The notes under the pieces: model-generated
What the model saw: the letters and a program-made list of their open reading frames with translations, nothing else
Told to the model about the DNA's origin: nothing
The model's database searches: none
Program-made: the position numbers and the translations under genes
Shown here: in pieces, positions 15,762 to 23,764 of the stretch
Layout: the number at the start of each line of letters is the position of its first letter
Position numbering within the stretch: the first letter of the stretch is position 1
Origin: Actinomadura coerulea
GTDB taxonomy: Bacteria; Actinomycetota; Actinomycetes; Streptosporangiales; Streptosporangiaceae
Assembly: GCF_014208105.1 (NCBI RefSeq)
Contig: NZ_JACHMQ010000001.1
Span: forward strand, 7,192,001 to 7,256,000
DNA length: 64,000 bases
Direction: 5' to 3'

Positions 15762-16466
15762 TCAGCGCAGGGCCGAGGCGGCGATCCTCAGGTCGTCCAG
15801 CAGGCCCTGGTAGACGTCCTCGCGGTCCTCGGCGCGCAGCACGGCCGACGGGTGGATCGTCGCGAGAAGCCGCGCGCCGCCGTCGCCGGGCGGCTCGTCC
15901 CCGGCCTCCCGCGCGGCGGCCGGGGTGCCGATCGCCTCAAGGCCGGGCAGGGGGAGGAGCCGTCCGCGCTGCCTGGTGACCCGGAACGACGAGCCGAGCA
16001 GGGCCTTGCCCGCCGTCGCCCCCAGCGCCACGACGACCTCCGGGTCCAGGAGCCGCAGCTCCGCGAGGAGCCAGGGGCGGCACGCCCGCATCTCTCCGGC
16101 GTTCGGCGCCTCGTGGATGCGCCGCTTGCCGCCCTCCTGCCGCTTGAACTTGAAGTGCTTGACGGCGTTGGTGACGTAGACGTCGCCGCGCTCGATCCCG
16201 GCCTCCTCCAGGGCACGGTCGAGGACGCGCCCCGCGGGGCCGACGAAGGGGTGGCCCTTGCGGTCCTCCTGGTCACCGGGCTGCTCGCCGATGAGCAGCA
16301 TCCGCCCGCCGGGAGAGCCCTCGCCGAAGACGGTCTGGGTGGCGTTCCGGTAGAGGTCGCAGCCCCGGCAGTCGGCCGCGGTGCGGCGCAGCGCCTCCAG
16401 GTCGGCCCGCTCCTCGGGCGTCCCGGGCAGGAAAGGTTCCGCGTCATGGGAAGGTTTCGCGTTCAT
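15762..16466 (-). CDS. udgX: UdgX family uracil-DNA glycosylase
   Basis: Family-4-like uracil-DNA glycosylase of the UdgX type, which removes uracil and becomes covalently attached to the abasic DNA through a His. 234 aa. The [4Fe-4S] ligands are visible as C33-x2-C36 and C129 (ACRPWL); the position of the third Cys of ordinary family 4 enzymes is occupied by His104 in VKHFKF. Motif A is GEQPGDQED (60-68), the UdgX-specific insertion is GGKRRIHE with KRRIH at 114-118 containing the nucleophilic His, and the C-terminal motif is LLATIHPSAVLR. All features distinguishing UdgX from UDGa are present. It lies convergent to the MFS remnant and divergent from ideR. Confidence 0.93.
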   Translation of the reverse strand: MNAKPSHDAEPFLPGTPEERADLEALRRTAADCRGCDLYRNATQTVFGEGSPGGRMLLIGEQPGDQEDRKGHPFVGPAGRVLDRALEEAGIERGDVYVTNAVKHFKFKRQEGGKRRIHEAPNAGEMRACRPWLLAELRLLDPEVVVALGATAGKALLGSSFRVTRQRGRLLPLPGLEAIGTPAAAREAGDEPPGDGGARLLATIHPSAVLRAEDREDVYQGLLDDLRIAASALR

Positions 16467-16565
16467 CTCGCGTTCATCCGTACCCGGCTTCAGGGGGAAA
16501 TTCGCAGGGCCCGGCGACGTGGGGCCCCAGCAAGTAGACTCTTGCCCATAAGACTGGAGGGAGCT

Positions 16566-17267
16566 GTGACCTCACACGGCCTGATCGATACCACGGAGAT
16601 GTATCTCCGGACGGTCTTCGAGCTGGAGGAGGAGGGGATCATCCCCCTTCGCGCGCGCATCGCCGAGCGGCTCTCCCAGAGCGGCCCGACGGTGAGCCAG
16701 ACGGTCGCGCGGATGGAGCGCGACGGGCTGCTGCGGGTCGAGGGCGACCGGCACCTCGAACTGACCGACAGCGGGCGCGGCCTCGCCACGCGCGTCATGC
16801 GCAAGCACCGCCTCGCCGAATGCCTCCTGGTCAACGTCATCGGACTGCCCTGGGAGGACGTCCACATCGAGGCGTGCCGGTGGGAGCACGTGATGTCGGA
16901 GGAGGTCGAGCGCCGCCTGGTCGCGCTGCTCGACAACCCGACCACCTGCCCGCACGGCAACCCGATTCCCGGCCTGGACGAGCTCGGCGGGCACGGCGAC
17001 GACGCCGAGGAGGCGCCGCTGGCGGTGATGACCGCGGTGGCGAGCCCCCAGGGCGCGGGCGCGGTGATCCGCCGGATCAGCGAGCAGGTGCAGAGCGACA
17101 GCGACCTGATGCTTAGACTCAAGCAGATAGGGATACAACCGGGACGAGAGGTGATTCTCCGGGCGACCGACGACGGGGTACGGGTGATCGGTGACGACGA
17201 GGACGACAGTCCCGCGACGGAACTGTCGCGCGGCATCGCCGAGCACGTCTTCGTCAGCAGGCGCTGA
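16566..17267 (+). CDS. ideR: IdeR/DmdR-type iron-dependent repressor (DtxR family)
   Basis: Fe(II)-activated transcription repressor controlling iron uptake, siderophore and storage genes. 233 aa from GTG with an ideal GGAGG ribosome binding site 5 bases upstream; upstream in-frame sequence is not coding. Domains: winged helix at residues 1-72 (TTEMYLRTVFELEEEG, IAERLSQSGPTVSQTVARMERDGLL), dimerisation/metal domain at 73-140 with the metal-binding cluster EACRWEHVMSEEVERRL (Met, Cys, Glu, His ligands), and an SH3-like FeoA domain at about 150-230 (LRLKQIGIQPGREVILRA). The TTCPHGNPIPGLDELGG segment is typical of IdeR/DmdR1 rather than the manganese regulators. No target gene is adjacent. Confidence 0.92.
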   Translation: MTSHGLIDTTEMYLRTVFELEEEGIIPLRARIAERLSQSGPTVSQTVARMERDGLLRVEGDRHLELTDSGRGLATRVMRKHRLAECLLVNVIGLPWEDVHIEACRWEHVMSEEVERRLVALLDNPTTCPHGNPIPGLDELGGHGDDAEEAPLAVMTAVASPQGAGAVIRRISEQVQSDSDLMLRLKQIGIQPGREVILRATDDGVRVIGDDEDDSPATELSRGIAEHVFVSRR

Positions 17268-17453
17268 CACGGTCGGCGTGCGCACCCCCGCCTCGACGGT
17301 CTATACCGAAGATCTCCATAACATCGCGCCTTTCGGGCGTATCCCGGCGGCGGGTTCGTCGTTCAATACGACGAGGCAACCACGTAGGACGTCCGCGCCG
17401 CGACGCGCGGTGGTCATCGGGGCGAGGATCGGGACTGGTATCGGGATGGGGAG

Positions 17454-19781
17454 ATGAACCACTGGGGGGAAGCGCCTGACGAGGCGCACCTGCCGCCCGG
17501 GACCGTCCTCGCGCAGATGGAGATGGCGGTCATCGTCTGCGACCGCTTCAGCAACATCATCTACGGCAACTCCTTCGCCCGGCAGCTGTTCGGCTTCGGC
17601 GGCGACGCGATCATCGGCCACTCCATCCTGTCGCTCGGCATCGCCGAGGAGGACCACGAGCAGGCCACCGAGCTGGCCAAGCACGTCCTCAAGGGCGGGG
17701 TGTGGGAGGGCACCTTCTGCAACCTGCGCGCCGACGGCACCACCGTGTACACGCGGGCGCACGCCGTCCCGCTGCGGCACCCCTCCGGCGCCGTCGACGG
17801 AGTGGTGATCTTCGCGCGCGAGGCGCTGCGCTCCAACCAGCGCGAGCAGGACCGCTACGGCCTCATGGAGCGGATCGGGGAGCGGCTCGCCGGGTCCCTG
17901 GAGCTGGAGAGCACGCTGCGCCGCGTCGCCGACACGCTCGTCCCGCAGTTCGCCGACCACTGCTTCATCGACCTCTACAGCGGCGACCGCCTCTACCGGC
18001 GGGTGTCGCGGCACGCGGGCGGCTGGGAGCCGCCGCCCGGCACCTGGGCGGAGGTCGGCGAGCCCGTCTCCTACCCGCCCGGCCACTTCAGCGCCAAGGC
18101 GATGGACCGCCGCGACGCCGTCCTCGTCGAGGACATGATCCAGCACCGGTTCACCGCGCCGAACGAGTCGTCCCAGCGGCTCGGCCACGAGATGGGCATC
18201 ACCTCGGTGATCTCCGCGCCGCTGCTGGTGCGCGGCGAGCTGCTCGGCGTGATGAGCCTGGCCTTGTCGAACCTTTCCAAGCGCCCCGACCCGCACTACG
18301 ACGGCTTCGACCGCGACCTGCTCGGCGCGATCGCCAGCCGGGTCGCGCTCGCCGTCGACAACGCGATGCTGTTCGAGGAGGAGCGCGAGACCGCGCTCGC
18401 CTTCCAGAAGCACCTGCTGCCCGGCGACCGGCCGCCCCCGCTGGACGGCCTGCAGATCGCCTGGCGGTACGAGCCGGCGCGGCCCCTGGAGGCGCACGGC
18501 CACGGCATCCAGACGCAGGTCGGCGGCGACTGGTACGACGTCATCCCGCTGTCGGCGGGACGCGTCGGCCTCGTCATCGGCGACGTCGAGGGGCGCGGGG
18601 CCCGCGCCGCCGCCGTCATGGGGCAGCTGCGCGCCGCGCTGCGCGCCTTCGCCCAGGACGACAAGCCGCCCGCCGACATCCTGCGCAAGCTCGACGAGTG
18701 GGTCCGCACGATGACGCGCCCCGAGCGGATGCGGTCCGGCTGGAACAGCGACGACCTCGTCCGCCCGCCGCTGGTGTCGTGCACCTACTTCGTCTACGAC
18801 GCCTGGTCGCGGGTCCTGGAGTTCGCCAACGCCGGGCACGACCCGCCCCTGCTGATCGTCGACGGCGAGGTCGGCGAGCTGGACTTCGAGAGCGAGGGCG
18901 GCATGCTCGGCCTGCGCGCCCCCGGCATGGGCGGCGAGCTGCTGTTCAACGAGGAGTCGGCCGAGCTGAAGCCGGGCTCCACGCTCGTCCTCTACACCGA
19001 CGGCCTGATCGACCGCCGCTCCAAGGACGACGGCGACTACCACACGCGCGAGGAGGCGCGGGAGATGGTCCGCGCCGCCGTCGCCGGGGTCGCCCGCGGC
19101 GGGGTCGAGGCGATCGCCAACGCCGCCTACGACGCGGTGCCCGGCGACATCGACGACGACGTCGCGATCGTGGTGATCCGCACCGCCGCCGAGGAGCTGG
19201 CCGTGGAGGAGCGCACCTTCACCGCCGAGCCGATCATGGTGTCGGAGGCGCGCCGGATGGCCTCGGACGCGTTCGCGACCTGGGGCATGCTCGACGAGCA
19301 GGCCGAGCTCGCGTGCCTGCTGGTGTCGGAGGTCGTCACGAACGTCGTCCTGCACGCCACCGCCACGCCCTCGCCGCGCCGCGAGATGGTCGTCCCGGTC
19401 CCGGCCGGGCCGCCGGGGCGCGGCGGGGAGCCGCTGGGCGCGCCGCCGGCGGTGCAGTTCAACACCGACTTCGGCGCCCTGGACGCCGATCCCTTCGAGG
19501 GCGGCGCGTTCGACGAGGACGACTGGAACCTCGGCGCCGACCTCGGCCGCCGCGAGCCGCCGACCAAGGAGTTCCGGCTCCGGCTGCGGCGCGGCGCGGA
19601 CGCCATCTGGGTCGAGGTGTTCGACTCCGACATGCGGCTGCCGCGCATCCGCAGCGCCGGCGAGACCGACGAGGGCGGCCGCGGCCTCTACCTCGTCGAC
19701 CAGCTCGCCACCCGGTGGGGCGCCCGCCCGACGTCCGACGGCAAGGCCGTCTGGTTCGAGCTGCCGCTGAACCCGGGGTGA
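17454..19781 (+). CDS. PAS-GAF-SpoIIE phosphatase with C-terminal HATPase
   Basis: Multi-domain regulator of the partner-switching type, 775 aa, predicted cytosolic. PAS domain at about 10-125 (MAVIVCDRFSNIIYGNSFARQLFG), GAF at about 140-305 (LAGSLELESTLRRVADTLVPQF through LLGVMSLALSNL), SpoIIE/PP2C phosphatase at about 310-585 (VGGDWYDVIPLSAGRVGLVIGDVEGRGARAAAVMGQ, FANAGHDPPLL, LVLYTDGLIDRR, DDVAIVVI metal-binding Asp residues present), and an anti-sigma-type HATPase from about 590 (ELACLLVSEVVTNVVLHA N box; DEGGRGLYLVDQLA G box). About 70 acidic/Pro-rich residues are inserted between the N and G boxes. It likely dephosphorylates an anti-anti-sigma factor and may bind a sigma factor. The downstream alcohol dehydrogenase begins 4 bases after its stop. 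Confidence 0.9.
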   Translation: MNHWGEAPDEAHLPPGTVLAQMEMAVIVCDRFSNIIYGNSFARQLFGFGGDAIIGHSILSLGIAEEDHEQATELAKHVLKGGVWEGTFCNLRADGTTVYTRAHAVPLRHPSGAVDGVVIFAREALRSNQREQDRYGLMERIGERLAGSLELESTLRRVADTLVPQFADHCFIDLYSGDRLYRRVSRHAGGWEPPPGTWAEVGEPVSYPPGHFSAKAMDRRDAVLVEDMIQHRFTAPNESSQRLGHEMGITSVISAPLLVRGELLGVMSLALSNLSKRPDPHYDGFDRDLLGAIASRVALAVDNAMLFEEERETALAFQKHLLPGDRPPPLDGLQIAWRYEPARPLEAHGHGIQTQVGGDWYDVIPLSAGRVGLVIGDVEGRGARAAAVMGQLRAALRAFAQDDKPPADILRKLDEWVRTMTRPERMRSGWNSDDLVRPPLVSCTYFVYDAWSRVLEFANAGHDPPLLIVDGEVGELDFESEGGMLGLRAPGMGGELLFNEESAELKPGSTLVLYTDGLIDRRSKDDGDYHTREEAREMVRAAVAGVARGGVEAIANAAYDAVPGDIDDDVAIVVIRTAAEELAVEERTFTAEPIMVSEARRMASDAFATWGMLDEQAELACLLVSEVVTNVVLHATATPSPRREMVVPVPAGPPGRGGEPLGAPPAVQFNTDFGALDADPFEGGAFDEDDWNLGADLGRREPPTKEFRLRLRRGADAIWVEVFDSDMRLPRIRSAGETDEGGRGLYLVDQLATRWGARPTSDGKAVWFELPLNPG

Positions 19782-19785
19782 GCCG

Positions 19786-20781
19786 GTGCGCGCCTGGGTG
19801 GTGGAGACACCGTCCCCGACAGAGGCGGGGCCCCTGCGGCGCGCCGACCGCGAGGTCCCCTCGCCCGGTCCGGGCGAACTGCTGGTCCGCGTGCTGGCCT
19901 GCGGCGTCTGCCGGACGGACCTGCACGTCGCCGAGGGGGATCTGCCCGTCCACCTGCCGGGCGTGACGCCGGGCCATGAGATCGTCGGGCGGGTCGAGTC
20001 CGCGGGCCCCGGCTGCCTGCACGGGCCCGGCGACCGCGTCGGCGTCGCCTGGCTTCGCGGGACGTGCGGCGCGTGCCGGTTCTGCCGCCGGGGGGCCGAG
20101 AACCTGTGCCCGTCCTCGGTCTACACCGGCTGGGACGCGCACGGCGGCTACGCCGAGTACGCGCTCGCCGCCGACGCCTACACCTACGCGCTGCCCGCCG
20201 AGCTTGACGACGTGCGCGCCGCCCCGCTGCTGTGCGCCGGGATCATCGGCTACCGGGCGCTGCGCCGCGCGTCCCTGCCGCCGGGCGGGCGGCTCGGCAT
20301 CTGGGGGTTCGGCGGTTCGGCGCACCTGGCCGCGCAGATCGCGCTCGCCGAGGGCGCCGACGTGCACGTTTTCACCCGCAGCCCGGCGGCCCGCGGGCTG
20401 GCCCGCGAGCTCGGCGCGTCCTGGGCCGGCGACTCCTTCGACGCCGCGCCCGCCCCGCTGGACTCGGCGATCGTCTTCGCGCCCGCCGGCGAGCTGGTGC
20501 CCGCCGCGCTCGAACGCCTCGACCGCGGCGGGACGTGCGCCGTCGCGGGGATCCACCTGAGCGACGTCCCGCCCCTGGACTACCAGCGGCACCTGTTCCA
20601 GGAGCGCGAGGTCCGGTCGGTGACGGCGAACACCCGGGCCGACGGCGAGGAGTTCCTGGCGCTGGCCGCCCGCCTCGACGTCGCCGTCACGACGCACGCC
20701 TACACCCTCGACGACGCGGACCGCGCCCTCGCCGACCTCGCCGCGGACCGCTTCACCGGCGCGGCCGTCCTCGTCCCCTAG
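19786..20781 (+). CDS. Zinc-dependent alcohol dehydrogenase
   Basis: Medium-chain NAD(P)-dependent alcohol dehydrogenase, 331 aa, GTG start 4 bases after the phosphatase gene, suggesting co-transcription. Catalytic zinc: Cys in LACGVCRTDLH, GHE motif in VTPGHEIVGRVE. Structural zinc: the four Cys of GTCGACRFCRRGAENLC. Nucleotide-binding fold GRLGIWGFGGSAHLAAQIAL. The sequence resembles the AdhA/AdhP group that oxidises or forms simple and aromatic alcohols; the true substrate cannot be read from sequence. It ends before a 228-bp region containing a weak hairpin and the promoter of the next gene. Confidence 0.88.
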   Translation: MRAWVVETPSPTEAGPLRRADREVPSPGPGELLVRVLACGVCRTDLHVAEGDLPVHLPGVTPGHEIVGRVESAGPGCLHGPGDRVGVAWLRGTCGACRFCRRGAENLCPSSVYTGWDAHGGYAEYALAADAYTYALPAELDDVRAAPLLCAGIIGYRALRRASLPPGGRLGIWGFGGSAHLAAQIALAEGADVHVFTRSPAARGLARELGASWAGDSFDAAPAPLDSAIVFAPAGELVPAALERLDRGGTCAVAGIHLSDVPPLDYQRHLFQEREVRSVTANTRADGEEFLALAARLDVAVTTHAYTLDDADRALADLAADRFTGAAVLVP

Positions 20782-20895
20782 AGGCTTCGCTCCGCGCTAC
20801 GGCTCGGTCCCGCTTCGGGGGTCGGCGCCGCTGAGCTCGGAGTCCTCCGCGGCCCGTCCCTCTCGCCGCCTTCCGGCGGTTGTGCCGGACCCCTG

Positions 20896-20924
20896 TTGAC
20901 ACTGCGTCTTCTATGCCGTTGGAT
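20896..20924 (+). promoter_or_regulatory. Predicted promoter of the secreted-protein gene
   Basis: TTGACA (20896-20901) matches the -35 consensus perfectly, with a 17-base spacer to TTGGAT (20919-20924). Transcription would begin about 80 bases upstream of the GTG at 21010. A small ccgcc/ggcgg hairpin at 20866-20879 upstream may end transcription from the alcohol dehydrogenase gene. Confidence 0.5.
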
Positions 20925-21009
20925 CGCTCCATACTCGCGAGTAGCCAGCTCGGGCCGGTCGACTCGGGAGGCCCCCCGCCGCGCTTTCCACCCCAGCGAG
21001 AGGACCCCC

Positions 21010-21813
21010 GTGTCGCCTATGTTCAAGCGGCTGGCCGCGCTGTCCCTGTCGGCGGGCCTCGCCGCCACCGCCGTGGCCGCCGTGCCCGCGGCGTCCGCGC
21101 GGACCGCCCCGAAGCCGCGCGCCCAGGCGGCCGCGGACGCGCCGCCCGCGTCGCTGGACCTGTCGGACTGCCCCGACGTCCTGCCGGTCGGCGCGGATCC
21201 CGCGAACTGGTACTGCAACGTGCTGGTGACCAGCGGCGGCAGCATGAAGATCGGCAACATCGACCAGCAGATCACCGCGCCGATGCGGATCACGCTGCTG
21301 GCCGGCTACGACCCGAAGACCGGCGCCGAGATCTCCAAGTTCGTGAAGATGCGGAGCACGGCGATGAGCGTGGCCGGCGGCGCGCTCGGCGTCCCCGGGA
21401 CCGAGGGGATCCCGCTGTTCGCCCTGAAGGTCAAGCCGCAGTACGCGGGGAAGATCGACCTTGACATCCCCAACCGCAGGACCCGGCTGAGCCTGAAGAT
21501 GAAGCTCATCAACCAGCTGCTGGGCGACACGTGCTACGTCGGCTCGAACGCGGCGCCGATCGACCTCGACCTGGACCTGAAGGAGATCACGGGGGCCTCG
21601 GGGGCGGACGGCACGTTCTGGGTCAAGATCAATTCCACCGACGACACGTTCGCCGTGCCGAAGACCAACGGCTGCGGGTTCGCGGCGCCGATCGCCGACC
21701 TGCGCGGCGGCCTCCCCTCCGCGTCCGGCGCGAACCACGCGCAGCTGACCTCGTACTTCGGCGGCAAGGGCTATGCGGAGATGTACCCGCAGATGACCAT
21801 CCGCAGGAAGTAG
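21010..21813 (+). CDS. Secreted protein of unknown function
   Basis: 267 aa. GTG start chosen because AGAGGA lies 5 bases upstream; an ATG three codons later is possible. The N-terminus MSPMFKRLAALSLSAGLAAT...AVPAASARTAP is a classical Sec signal peptide with predicted cleavage after ASA (about residue 31). The mature protein (about 235 aa) is rich in strand-forming segments and has four Cys (LSDCPD, WYCNV, GDTCYV, NGCGF), compatible with two disulfides. Segments such as SGGSMKIGNIDQQITAPMRITLL and LSLKMKLINQLLGDTCYVGSN do not resemble a catalytic family that I know. It has its own promoter and a very strong terminator, so it is a single-gene unit. Confidence 0.8.
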   Translation: MSPMFKRLAALSLSAGLAATAVAAVPAASARTAPKPRAQAAADAPPASLDLSDCPDVLPVGADPANWYCNVLVTSGGSMKIGNIDQQITAPMRITLLAGYDPKTGAEISKFVKMRSTAMSVAGGALGVPGTEGIPLFALKVKPQYAGKIDLDIPNRRTRLSLKMKLINQLLGDTCYVGSNAAPIDLDLDLKEITGASGADGTFWVKINSTDDTFAVPKTNGCGFAAPIADLRGGLPSASGANHAQLTSYFGGKGYAEMYPQMTIRRK

Positions 21814-21821
21814 ACGTTGAC

Positions 21822-21871
21822 TTGCGGCGTGTTGCCCTTCTGGGAGCGCCTATAAGGGCAACACGCCGCAA
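21822..21871. terminator. Strong hairpin terminator, 18-bp perfect stem
   Basis: Stem ttgcggcgtgttgccctt / aagggcaacacgccgcaa with a 14-base loop, between the secreted-protein gene and the convergent methyltransferase gene. There is no T tract. The stem core is similar to that of the hairpin at 58438-58473. Confidence 0.8.
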
Positions 21872-21879
21872 CTCGACGG

Positions 21880-22755
21880 CTAGATGGGCTCCGCGGCCAC
21901 GTGCGCCCAGGACTGGGTGAACCATAGTTCGCCGCCTATGACGCGGGGCTTGGCGCCGGTGCGGGGGCCGCCGTCCACCTCGTCGAGCATGGCCGCGCGG
22001 ATGCGGTCGGCCGCGGCGCCGTCACGGGCCCCGGCGAGCCACGGCTCGACCGGGCGCTCCACGGTGAACACGTCCAGCCGGCGGATGCTGCCGCCCACCG
22101 AGGTGATCATCTCGGTGAGCCGGGCGATGGACGGGGTGCCGGGGTGGTCGGGGTCGCGCAGGCGCTCGATCCGGTCGCGCTCGGGCCCGGCGAGGTTGCC
22201 GCGGACGAGGTCGGCGACGATCACCCGCCCGCCGGGCCGGCACACCCGCAGCAGTTCCCGCAGCACGTCACCCGGATCGCCCAGGTTGTAGAGCGAGAAA
22301 CGGGCCGTCACCAGGGAGAACGTGTTGTCCCTGTACGGCAGCGCGGTGGCGTCCGCCTTGATCGGGACGCGCGGGGCGGGACGCGCGGCCCCCGGCCGCG
22401 GGTCCTCGCGGGTCATGGCGGACGGGGGTCTCGGGCGGGCGGCGCCGCCGTCGTGGCCGTGGCGGGCGCCGTCCGGGCCGCGGGTCTCGCCGGTGATGCG
22501 GACCGGGCCCGTCCCGAACTCCACGGTCTCCATCCGGCCCGTCCTGGCCCGCGCGGACGGCGCCGCCACGGGCGTCGCGTCCACCGCGGTCACGTGGCGG
22601 ACGTGCGGGCCGAGCGCGGCGGGCATCGGGCCGCGGCCGCGCGCGACGTCCAGGCACACGTCACCGGTATGGGGTTCGACGAACTCCAGCAGGCGCCTCA
22701 GATGCGGGGCGATCGTGCCCCCGGTCTCCTGGACGGCGGGCGCCGGATGCGGCAC
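21880..22755 (-). CDS. Class I SAM-dependent methyltransferase
   Basis: 291 aa, predicted cytosolic methyltransferase of the UbiE/COQ5-like class. A degenerate motif I (VCLDVARGRGPMPAAL, in place of LDxGxGxG) lies at about residues 32-48, motif II HVTAVDAT, then about 75 residues of charged, Gly/Arg/Pro-rich insertion, and later IKADATALPYRDNTFSLVTARFSLYNLGDPGDVLRELLRVCRPGGRVIVADLVRGN, which is the classic post-I to motif VI region. The C-terminus has SIRRLDVFTVERPVEPWLAGA. The substrate is unknown. The inserted segment contains further in-frame Met codons, but the frame is continuous. It starts about 220 bases from the next gene, in a region (22756-22975) where I see no gene. Confidence 0.75.
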   Translation of the reverse strand: MPHPAPAVQETGGTIAPHLRRLLEFVEPHTGDVCLDVARGRGPMPAALGPHVRHVTAVDATPVAAPSARARTGRMETVEFGTGPVRITGETRGPDGARHGHDGGAARPRPPSAMTREDPRPGAARPAPRVPIKADATALPYRDNTFSLVTARFSLYNLGDPGDVLRELLRVCRPGGRVIVADLVRGNLAGPERDRIERLRDPDHPGTPSIARLTEMITSVGGSIRRLDVFTVERPVEPWLAGARDGAAADRIRAAMLDEVDGGPRTGAKPRVIGGELWFTQSWAHVAAEPI

Positions 22756-22975
22756 GGGTGCTCTCCCTCGGCTCGGCCGGCTTCGCCGTGCGGGGTACCG
22801 TTCGCGTCCACCGTGCAGGCGCGTGCCGGGGGGATCCCGCCCGGGACGGGCGGGGCGCGTCGGCGCCGGCGGGCAGCGAACGGGCGTGAAGCCGGTTTCG
22901 CCAGTTATGACTCTCCGGGGGGCCGGGAGGTTCGGAACCGGTCCCGGAAATTCACCCGCCGTGCACGTCCGCCGG

Positions 22976-23137
22976 TCAGTTCCGCAGGTGCTGGCCGTAC
23001 AGCGCCAGGACGACGATGACGAACACGATGATCACCGCGGCACGGGCCGGCATGGTCAGCCGGAGCCGCGCCGCGGCCCAGCGCACGCAGAACGCCGCGA
23101 GCAGCGACACGACGATGAGAGTGAGGATGCCTTCCAT
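22976..23137 (-). CDS. Small two-helix membrane protein (53 aa)
   Basis: A short gene read MEGILTLIVVSLLAAFCVRW...YGQHLRN. Two hydrophobic helices (about residues 4-19 and 33-48) are joined by a basic loop (AARLRLTMPARA), predicting a hairpin in the membrane. Start ATG follows GAAGGTGGCC on the minus strand. A much longer open frame in the same phase extends far upstream but is antisense to the MFS gene and not real. The gene is divergent from the 133-aa membrane protein at 23240. No family recognised. Confidence 0.55.
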   Translation of the reverse strand: MEGILTLIVVSLLAAFCVRWAAARLRLTMPARAAVIIVFVIVVLALYGQHLRN

Positions 23138-23239
23138 GGCCACCTTCGTCCGGGGAGAGCCGCCTTCTGAACCATAGACGTGTAAGGCAGGGGTTACCCG
23201 CCGGTCGGGGAGCGGAGGCGGGCCGATACCCTCACCCTC

Positions 23240-23641
23240 GTGGCAGATGCGAAGGAAGAAGACGGCCGGGACAGGGTGGACGAGCTGGCGACCGGCCTGG
23301 CGCGCGGCCGGGTGGCCCTCGGGCTCGCGGCGCTCGCCGCGCCGAGGCTGACCGCCAGGCTGATGGGCCTCGGCGGCGCCGCCGACCCGGGCCGCGACTA
23401 CGTGGCGCGGATGTTCGCCGCCCGGGAGATCGCGCTCGGCGCGGGCTACCTGCTCAGCGGCGACGCCTCCGGGCGCCGGCTCTGGGCCGGGATCGGCCTC
23501 GCCGTCGACTCGATCGACGTGGTGAGCGGCCTGAAGACCCGCAGGGGCCTGCCGCTGTGGGTGACCGCGGGCGCGGTGGCGGTCGCCGGAGGGGCCGCCT
23601 CGATCGGCGCCGCGAAGGTCGCCCGCGACCTGGTGCGCTGA
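23240..23641 (+). CDS. Small membrane protein, DUF4267-like
   Basis: 133 aa, GTG start. After a charged N-terminus (MADAKEEDGRDRVDELATGLARGR) it shows three to four moderately hydrophobic helices, with the segments YVARMFAAREIALGAGYLLSG and WAGIGLAVDSIDVVSGLKTRRG characteristic of small actinobacterial membrane proteins resembling DUF4267. Function unknown. Its relation to the downstream drug exporter is only positional; there are 123 bases between them. No obvious ribosome binding site precedes the GTG, and a leaderless transcript is possible. Confidence 0.65.
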   Translation: MADAKEEDGRDRVDELATGLARGRVALGLAALAAPRLTARLMGLGGAADPGRDYVARMFAAREIALGAGYLLSGDASGRRLWAGIGLAVDSIDVVSGLKTRRGLPLWVTAGAVAVAGGAASIGAAKVARDLVR

Positions 23642-23764
23642 CCCCTCCCCCCGACCGCCCGCCCGGGCCGGGTGATCCCGTCCGGCTCGTGGGTAGGCAT
23701 CTCTCCGCACGTACCCGGCGGATGGGCGGCGGCAGGGGGACGACGGCATGACGGCGACGGCGAC

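Noticed and set aside
20782..20895. Repeats of gcttcg/gctccgcgcta type in an intergenic region
   Set aside because: Short and not clearly periodic; no mobile element ends or direct repeats found.
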